From positions 1 to 6,937 of the forward strand of contig JALONF010000233.1 of NCBI GenBank assembly GCA_025455085.1: 6,937 nt of DNA, written 5' to 3'. Below, piece by piece: positions 1-4,913 of the stretch. A model generated the notes under the pieces. The model searched no databases. It was not told where the DNA came from and worked only from the letters and a program-made list of their open reading frames with translations. Position 1 is the first letter of the stretch, and each line of letters starts with the position of its first letter. The translations under genes were made by a program, and so were the position numbers. This DNA comes from Ignavibacteriaceae bacterium. GTDB lineage: Bacteria > Bacteroidota > Ignavibacteria > Ignavibacteriales > Ignavibacteriaceae.

Positions 1-1832
1 AGGTAAATGCTCTCGGCCAGGAATTTTTTAACTACAGTAAATATCTGTTCGATCCACCGTCTTCTCTATCATTAAATATTGAAGAGATAAATAGAACTAC
101 CGGCTATGTTAGAGTAAATGGATTTGTTTCAGGCGGTCCTATATTTATAAGCTGGGATTGGGGAGATGGTAGCTCTGAGAACGGTTGGTTCCCGATGACG
201 CATACTTATGCTGACATTTCCCAAAATTACATTCTAATAGTTGTGGCAAATTATGCCGGTGGCTTTGAAGATACTGCCGAAACAATTATTCGTTTTGTTC
301 CACCATCTATTGCACCCATAACTTTATCTGATACTATTGCTGTTCATATTCCTGAGAATGAAGATGTGCTGGATACTATGGGTACACGATTATTTATACC
401 GCCGGCAGATCTCACATTTTTTGATGATAACTTTTTCCCCATCATACCACGTTCAACAATTGAATATGTATTAACAACAGCAGCTAAATTTCAAAAAGAT
501 TTTGTGAATAATAGTTTGTTTTTGCCGTATGGTAAGTTTGAGCAATACATGTTTCGTGATCTAACTTTTAGCGGGGCATATTCATTATGGTATACGAATC
601 CGGTTTCATTCGGTGTCGGCGATCCATTTATGCTTGGAAATATAGACTACTCCTCTCTCTTTCATGAAATGGGACATAACATAACTCTAAACACTCCTCC
701 TTCTTTTTATTATGGTGATGTGATAGGCGGAAATGCCAACGCAATTTATTCTGAGTCGATGGCTCAGATATTCCAGCATGCAACTGGTTATGAAGTAGTG
801 AATAACTATGATTACTATGGTTTAAGCGAGGATCTTATGATGGAAATAAAGCAGCAGGTTATCAGGACAATAAAAATTGTCCGGGATGGATATGACCAGT
901 ACATTCTTAACAATAAACCATTTGCATCGTGGAATGATCCTTCAACACCTGAAGATGAAACAATGCTTACCTTTTTAACTATTGCCTATAAATTTTGTGA
1001 ACATGCTGAATATGCAGAAGAAGGGTATATGATACCTTTAAAGCGGATGATGACATTACTGCAAGGATTATGTCCGGAATGGGCAGTAGCTTATGATCCA
1101 TTAAATAATACTGCGGATGCTGATACTTTTCGAGCAACACTATTGGTTAGGGCTTTGTCAGAGGCATTTCAATCTGATTTGAAAGATGAATTCAGGGCTT
1201 TGAATTTTCCTGTCAGTGATCAAATATTTAATGCCTTACCGGTCGAACTATCTTCATTCACAGCTTCAATTGTGGGACAAAAAATCCTTTTAAACTGGAG
1301 AACGGAAACGGAAGTAAGCAACTACGGTTTTGAAATTGAACGTGCAGTAACAAATACAAAAGTTAAGAAACACGGTGTTGAATTCAGTAAGATCGGATTC
1401 GTGGAAGGAAATGGAAATTCTAACTCCCCGAAAAATTATTCTTTCACAGATGATAAACCCTTTGGCGGCAGAATATTTCAGTACCGGTTAAAACAGATTG
1501 ATACGGACGGTCAATTTGAGTATTCTGATATCGTCGAGGTGGAGGTAGTAACGGCGAAATTTGAATTATTCCAGAACTACCCCAATCCATTTAATCCAAG
1601 TACGGTGATCAGTTATCAGTTACCAGTGAGCGGTAATGTAATTCTAAAAATTTATGATGTGCTTGGTAATAAAGTTGCAACTCTTGTTGATGAATATAAA
1701 ACAGCAGGAAGTTATGAAGTTGAGTTCAACGTAGCTCAGGTCTCCAGACCTGAGATTTCAAGTGGAATTTATTTCTACAAACTTAGTGCTGGTTCTTTTA
1801 GTCAAACAAAGAAGATGATTCTGTTAAAATAA
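1..1832 (+). CDS. Secreted PKD-domain zinc metallopeptidase with T9SS sorting domain (5' partial)
   Basis: The frame is open from the first base, so the N-terminus and signal peptide lie outside the window. The ATG at 195 falls inside a PKD domain (about 105-305; WDWGDG at 153-170, HTY from 201) and is not the true start. A peptidase region follows (about 340-1230). It has HEMGH at 663-677 and a glutamate at 753-755 in YSESMAQIF, 25 residues after the second histidine. That spacing fits gluzincins, where two histidines and a distal glutamate bind zinc; it resembles M60-like enzymes, but I cannot name the family. An Fn3-like module begins at LPVEL (1236) and runs to about 1555. A type A T9SS sorting domain spans 1560-1829 and ends in KKMILLK. 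Inferred role: an exported, probably surface-anchored protease. Catalytic activity is inferred from motifs only. The next gene starts 18 bp downstream and shares the same kind of tail. Confidence 0.85.
   Translation, partial: VNALGQEFFNYSKYLFDPPSSLSLNIEEINRTTGYVRVNGFVSGGPIFISWDWGDGSSENGWFPMTHTYADISQNYILIVVANYAGGFEDTAETIIRFVPPSIAPITLSDTIAVHIPENEDVLDTMGTRLFIPPADLTFFDDNFFPIIPRSTIEYVLTTAAKFQKDFVNNSLFLPYGKFEQYMFRDLTFSGAYSLWYTNPVSFGVGDPFMLGNIDYSSLFHEMGHNITLNTPPSFYYGDVIGGNANAIYSESMAQIFQHATGYEVVNNYDYYGLSEDLMMEIKQQVIRTIKIVRDGYDQYILNNKPFASWNDPSTPEDETMLTFLTIAYKFCEHAEYAEEGYMIPLKRMMTLLQGLCPEWAVAYDPLNNTADADTFRATLLVRALSEAFQSDLKDEFRALNFPVSDQIFNALPVELSSFTASIVGQKILLNWRTETEVSNYGFEIERAVTNTKVKKHGVEFSKIGFVEGNGNSNSPKNYSFTDDKPFGGRIFQYRLKQIDTDGQFEYSDIVEVEVVTAKFELFQNYPNPFNPSTVISYQLPVSGNVILKIYDVLGNKVATLVDEYKTAGSYEVEFNVAQVSRPEISSGIYFYKLSAGSFSQTKKMILLK
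1574..1720 (+). repeat. T9SS sorting-domain DNA repeat, copy 1
   Basis: This stretch aligns without gaps to 2315-2461 in the next gene. By hand count there are 17 mismatches in 147 bases (about 88% identity), and the final 29 bases are identical. It encodes the conserved core of the sorting domain, from NYPNPFNP to AGSYEV. Flanking DNA shows much lower similarity. It fits paralogous domains kept similar by recombination or a recent domain duplication. Confidence 0.8.
1735..1754 (+). repeat. Perfect palindrome inside the protease sorting domain
   Basis: CTCAGGTCT (1735-1743) and AGACCTGAG (1746-1754) are exact reverse complements separated by CC. The element lies in frame and encodes part of the loop AQVSRPEI just before SSGIYFY. 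That loop is about five residues longer than I expect for this domain. No T-run follows and the reading frame continues, so it is not a normal gene-end terminator. Confidence 0.8.
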
Positions 1833-1850
1833 ATATGACGTGAGTTTAAA

Positions 1851-2570
1851 ATGAAAAAAATTTTTTTTCTAATCGTTACTATTGTTCTTGGCATTTCAGT
1901 AAATGCACAGCAGCCGGAGGATTCTATTTTTGTTATCATATCAGGAGATACAGTTCATATCTGGAATACAGATGCTCTTGAAAATTGCGCATCACGATTC
2001 AGGATGGATGTTGGTTTTTCTGCTGATACAATATTTGTAGTTGAAGTTGATACGACAGATATCTATGTGCCTTGTATGTGCTACTATGATCTTTGTGCTT
2101 CAATTAACGGTTTGCAGAGTAATTTTTATTATGTGAAAGTTTTCAGAAAACTGCCGCTTATTTTTCCTGACACTTCTCTATACATAGGTTCAACATCATT
2201 TAATTATGGAGGTTCTTCAGTAGCATTTACAACATCATCATATCAGAGTGATTGCGATCCAATTACCTCTGTAGAAGAAAATTCAATAATACCACCAAAA
2301 TTTGAGCTGCTGCTGAACTACCCCAATCCGTTTAATCCGAATACGGTGATCAGTTATCTGTTACCAGTTAGCGGTCAAGTAACACTAAAAGTTTTTGACA
2401 TTCTTGGAAATGAAGTTGCAACTCTTGTTAATGAATATAAAACAGCAGGAAGTTATGAAGTAACATGGTATGGAGGTTCCGCCAAAGGCGGATACGGCTC
2501 CGGCGTATATTTTTATCGTTTACAAGCGGGTCCATTCATTGAAACTAGGAAGATGGTATTATTGAGATAA
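1851..2570 (+). CDS. Small secreted protein with cysteine-bearing domain and T9SS sorting domain
   Basis: This is a 239-residue protein. Residues 1-19 form a signal peptide (KK, hydrophobic core, NA before QQ). Residues 22-140 form a compact domain with C46, C75, C77, C82 and C135 and a PCMCYYDLCASINGL core (74-88) followed by alternating beta-like stretches. I have an impression of similar unnamed secreted proteins in Bacteroidota-type bacteria, but no function can be given. A type A T9SS domain occupies 151-239, from FELLLNYPNPFNPN to RKMVLLR, which predicts export through the outer membrane and release or anchoring at the surface. The start follows the protease stop by 18 bp and has no clear Shine-Dalgarno site, only TGAGTTTAAA before ATG. 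Co-transcription with the protease is likely. Codons 2-6 contain an A7 run followed directly by a T8 run. The loop before SGVYFY carries a palindromic insertion. Confidence 0.85.
   Translation: MKKIFFLIVTIVLGISVNAQQPEDSIFVIISGDTVHIWNTDALENCASRFRMDVGFSADTIFVVEVDTTDIYVPCMCYYDLCASINGLQSNFYYVKVFRKLPLIFPDTSLYIGSTSFNYGGSSVAFTTSSYQSDCDPITSVEENSIIPPKFELLLNYPNPFNPNTVISYLLPVSGQVTLKVFDILGNEVATLVNEYKTAGSYEVTWYGGSAKGGYGSGVYFYRLQAGPFIETRKMVLLR
2315..2461 (+). repeat. T9SS sorting-domain DNA repeat, copy 2
   Basis: Second copy of the sorting-domain core, ungapped against 1574-1720. Differences concentrate in the middle of the unit (codons for GNVILKIYDV against GQVTLKVFDI), while both ends are nearly identical. 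Confidence 0.8.
2478..2492 (+). repeat. Palindrome inside the small secreted protein's sorting domain
   Basis: TCCGCC (2478-2483) and GGCGGA (2487-2492) form a perfect six-base inverted repeat around AAA. It encodes part of GGSAKGGYG, a glycine-rich loop directly before SGVYFY, the same place that holds the palindrome at 1735-1754 in the upstream paralogous domain. The GC-rich patch stands out from the AT-rich surroundings. Confidence 0.65.
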
Positions 2571-2594
2571 TTAAAAAATATTTTTCATCTCATT

Positions 2595-2630
2595 CAAACC
2601 CCTTTCAATATTGGTTGGCAGGGGTGTTTG
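2595..2630 (+). terminator. Possible terminator after the T9SS gene pair
   Basis: CAAACCCCT (2595-2603) can pair with AGGGG-TG-TTTG (2620-2630), giving a nine-pair stem with a two-base bulge and a 16-base loop. It lies 24 bases after the stop of the small secreted protein, where a transcript end is expected before the next operon. The T-rich tail (TTTGCTAATT) is poor, so the call is tentative. The remainder of the 223-bp gap up to 2793 shows no gene, RNA or convincing promoter. Confidence 0.35.
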
Positions 2631-2781
2631 TTTGCTAATTACAAAATAAACCTATTTGACTTTTAAAGAAATTTATTGCTGATTTCAATAGAAAATTTTT
2701 CTCAACTCCGACAGAGCAAGACTTACGGATATAGTTCTACCGAAGCAGAAGATTTGAAAATAACTTTTTTCAACTTCAAAT

Positions 2782-2787
2782 AGGAGG
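2782..2787 (+). promoter_or_regulatory. Shine-Dalgarno site of the beta-barrel gene
   Basis: A full AGGAGG lies six bases before the ATG at 2794. It fixes the start and contrasts with the absent site before the small T9SS gene. Confidence 0.85.
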
Positions 2788-2793
2788 CTCGCT

Positions 2794-3813
2794 ATGAAAC
2801 AGTTTCTTCCCAAATTTTCACTTATCTCTATTCTCGTTATATCAAATTTTACCTTTAGTCAAGCTCAGCAAGATTCAGTATTTGATTACACAAAAGACCC
2901 GGAGCTCCTTAAAGCAATTAATGATGCTATGGATAGCCCGGTTTCTGAATTATTTGTTTTATGGAACCAGTTTGATTGGATACAAGTAACTTTTCCGCAA
3001 CCTGCCAATAAGTTAAATCCATTTAAACCGAATACAAGGCGAGCTGAGTGGGTCAGTGTTTATTCATTAATTCCAACTTTCCCTATACCACTCGGTAGTG
3101 TGAATTGGGTCAGCAGAATTGCTCTGCAGTTTCCTACTATTCCGCTTAAAGAAGAATTAGGCAAATTATTTAATGTAACTCCAGGTGGTGGTGCAGTCAT
3201 TGGAGATACATCGCTGGTAAATACTATAAAAGATCCGTACGGTAAAACATCCGGATTCGGTGATATGCTTTATATCGGATTATTTGGACCGAAGGGTGGT
3301 TTTAAATTAGAAGACGCTTGTATAGTTTGGGCAGCCGGTCCGACAATAGTGATACCAACTGCCAGCAAAGATATTCTCGGTTCCGGGAAGTGGTCTGCAG
3401 GTCCCGCCTTTGTGCTGATGTATAGTGGAAGCAATTGGAAATATGGTTTCTTCTTACAGCAATGGTGGAGTTTTGCCGGTGATGATAAGAGGGCTGATGT
3501 TAATATGACTAACACACAATATTTTATTTACTATTCTCCTCATCCGGATTGGGGTTTTGGTATGAGTCCTAATTTTACTGTTAATTGGAATGCTGCACCC
3601 GAAAACCAGATGACATTCCCGATAGGGTTTGGTTTTAACAAGACATTCTATTTCGGTGAATTACCTGTAGCTATAGGTGCCGAGTGGTATTATGCAATTG
3701 CTTCACCTGAATATGCACCCGGGAGCAGACATTCCTTCAGATTATATGTAATGCCTGTCTTTCCTGCACCTTGGAGTGATTTGGCAAAGCTGCTGCGGGA
3801 AAAGATGCCTTAA
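2794..3813 (+). CDS. Probable outer-membrane beta-barrel protein (transporter-like, 'neuromedin U' family)
   Basis: The protein has 339 residues. Residues 1-24 form a signal peptide (KQFLPK, hydrophobic stretch, SQA before QQ). The mature part is rich in aromatic and glycine residues in short alternating strands, as expected of an outer-membrane barrel. A central block has LGSGKWSAGPAFVLMY (about 195-210), then an FFLQQWWSFAGDDKRADVN-type segment. I associate this block with a family often annotated as 'neuromedin U' (a misnomer) or as a transporter, related to phenol-degradation MetA-like outer-membrane proteins. The family assignment is from memory of such sequences, and no substrate can be inferred. 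It is the first gene of a possible three-gene unit with the membrane protein 65 bp downstream and the split-barrel gene after that. The start is set by AGGAGG six bases upstream. Confidence 0.75.
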   Translation: MKQFLPKFSLISILVISNFTFSQAQQDSVFDYTKDPELLKAINDAMDSPVSELFVLWNQFDWIQVTFPQPANKLNPFKPNTRRAEWVSVYSLIPTFPIPLGSVNWVSRIALQFPTIPLKEELGKLFNVTPGGGAVIGDTSLVNTIKDPYGKTSGFGDMLYIGLFGPKGGFKLEDACIVWAAGPTIVIPTASKDILGSGKWSAGPAFVLMYSGSNWKYGFFLQQWWSFAGDDKRADVNMTNTQYFIYYSPHPDWGFGMSPNFTVNWNAAPENQMTFPIGFGFNKTFYFGELPVAIGAEWYYAIASPEYAPGSRHSFRLYVMPVFPAPWSDLAKLLREKMP

Positions 3814-3867
3814 ATTTTTCCGGAGTAAATCAAATAATCCAGAATAAAAATTTAAATTATTAAGAGC

Positions 3868-3873
3868 AGGAGG
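3868..3873 (+). promoter_or_regulatory. Shine-Dalgarno site of the small membrane protein gene
   Basis: AGGAGG, continuing as GAG, sits five bases before the ATG at 3879 and supports that start. Confidence 0.85.
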
Positions 3874-3878
3874 GAGAT

Positions 3879-4265
3879 ATGAGTTTCAGAAATCTTATGG
3901 TTATTAAAGCATTAGTGTGTCTTGCTTTTGGAATTCTATTACTCGCCATACCTGATAAATTACTTTCAATATTTGGGGCGGAATTAAGTGATGGAGGAAT
4001 CTTCACAGCAAGGGAATATGCCTCTTCACTCTTTGGTAATTTGTTTCTTTGCTGGTTCGCAAAAAATGCTGTAGAATCTGATGCGAGAAGAGCTATTATA
4101 ATTGCATTATTTGTTTACGACCTTATAGCATTTATTATGACAACAATTACAGTGATTTCGGATGTACTTAATCCTTTAGCATGGTCAATCGTTTTTGTCT
4201 ACCTTTTCTTCACATTGGGTTTCGGCTACTTCTTAATCACTCCGCCTGTTGTCAAAAGCATTTAG
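3879..4265 (+). CDS. Small four-helix integral membrane protein, function unknown
   Basis: The 128-residue protein has four hydrophobic segments at about residues 6-24, 47-64, 72-94 and 100-121. They are joined by short polar loops, including PDKLLSIFGAELSDGG (25-40) and a basic ESDARRA stretch (66-72). It has no cleavable signal and no obvious catalytic motif. The layout resembles small DUF/DoxX-like inner-membrane proteins of about 120-130 residues, but I cannot assign a family. A lone cysteine lies in each of the first two helices (C14, C58). It follows the beta-barrel gene by 65 bp with no visible terminator and precedes the split-barrel gene by 82 coding-free bases, so co-transcription is plausible. 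Confidence 0.75.
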   Translation: MSFRNLMVIKALVCLAFGILLLAIPDKLLSIFGAELSDGGIFTAREYASSLFGNLFLCWFAKNAVESDARRAIIIALFVYDLIAFIMTTITVISDVLNPLAWSIVFVYLFFTLGFGYFLITPPVVKSI

Positions 4266-4339
4266 AGGTGTAAGAAAAACTCGATTAATTTAGCAATGGC
4301 CGCTAAGCTAAAGAAGATGGTGCTAATTAACTTAAAAAT

Positions 4340-4346
4340 GGAGGAG
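4340..4346 (+). promoter_or_regulatory. Shine-Dalgarno site of the split-barrel gene
   Basis: GGAGGAG lies two bases before the ATG at 4349, with the GGAGG core four bases away. The spacing is short but the match is strong, and it supports the start. Confidence 0.75.
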
Positions 4347-4348
4347 CT

Positions 4349-4906
4349 ATGACAACAATTAAATCATTATTGTATTTTCTGACAATAGTATTAATTACTA
4401 TCTCTTCTCTGATTGCGCAGACAGAACAATTTCCTCCGCAGAGAGAAATATCCCGAGACAGTTTGTTGATCTATGCACGGATAATAGTTGATTCAGCAGA
4501 TAGTCGGGTGTTAGTTACTGTTGATCAAGAAGGTAAACCTCAGGCAAGAACAATGTCGCCCTTCCCTCCCGAAGAAAATTGGGTTATCTGGCTCGGCACA
4601 TTTCCAACCAGCCGCAAGGTAAAGCAAATTCAGAATAATCCAAATGTTGTAGTTTTTTATTACGATACAAAAAGTTATAGCTATGTATCCATTTCCGGTA
4701 AAGCACGACTGGTTAACGATCCTGATTTGAAAGCAAAATACTGGAAGAGTGGCTGGAAAAGATTCTACCCTGATAGAGACAAAGACTACGTTCTTATTGA
4801 AGTAACTCCTGTGAAACTGGAAATATGCAGCTTTGAATATGAACTATTATGGAACCCTGAGGGGTTGCCTGCTTCGGTTGATTTTGGTGAGAACCAGGTT
4901 AAATAG
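4349..4906 (+). CDS. Exported pyridoxamine 5'-phosphate oxidase-like split-barrel protein
   Basis: This is a 185-residue protein. Residues 1-23 read as a signal peptide (TIKS, long hydrophobic core, SLIA before QTEQ). The rest matches the PNPOx-like flavin-binding split barrel seen in general-stress-protein-26-type proteins: SRVLVTVDQEGKPQARTMSP (52-71), WVIWLGTFPTSRKVKQIQNN (78-97) with NPNVVVFYYD following, then SISGKARLVNDPDLKAKYW, and a C-terminal YVLIEVTPVKLEI strand. Family members bind FMN, F420 or heme; the cofactor here cannot be read from sequence. The export signal is unusual, because most relatives are cytoplasmic. The gene shares strand and spacing with the beta-barrel and membrane-protein genes upstream. 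It ends 7 bp from the stop of the oppositely oriented nuclease gene. Confidence 0.85.
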   Translation: MTTIKSLLYFLTIVLITISSLIAQTEQFPPQREISRDSLLIYARIIVDSADSRVLVTVDQEGKPQARTMSPFPPEENWVIWLGTFPTSRKVKQIQNNPNVVVFYYDTKSYSYVSISGKARLVNDPDLKAKYWKSGWKRFYPDRDKDYVLIEVTPVKLEICSFEYELLWNPEGLPASVDFGENQVK

Positions 4907-4913
4907 TTTTCCC

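Noticed and set aside
1735..1754. Palindrome considered as a transcription terminator
   Set aside because: It is inside the coding frame, has no following T-run, and conserved codons continue for another 75 bases.
2656..2685. TTGACT at 2656-2661 as a -35 box for the beta-barrel gene
   Set aside because: At 17-18 bp downstream there is only CTGATT/TGATTT, no good -10, and no TAnnTTTG Bacteroidota-type box is present in the gap.
3270..3515. Open frame on the minus strand inside the beta-barrel gene (81 codons)
   Set aside because: Antisense to a well-supported gene, with no ribosome site and no recognisable protein features; a chance shadow frame.
4290..4306. TTAGC/GCTAA inverted repeat between the membrane-protein and split-barrel genes
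   Set aside because: Only five base pairs with a seven-base loop in AT-rich DNA and no T-run; expected by chance.
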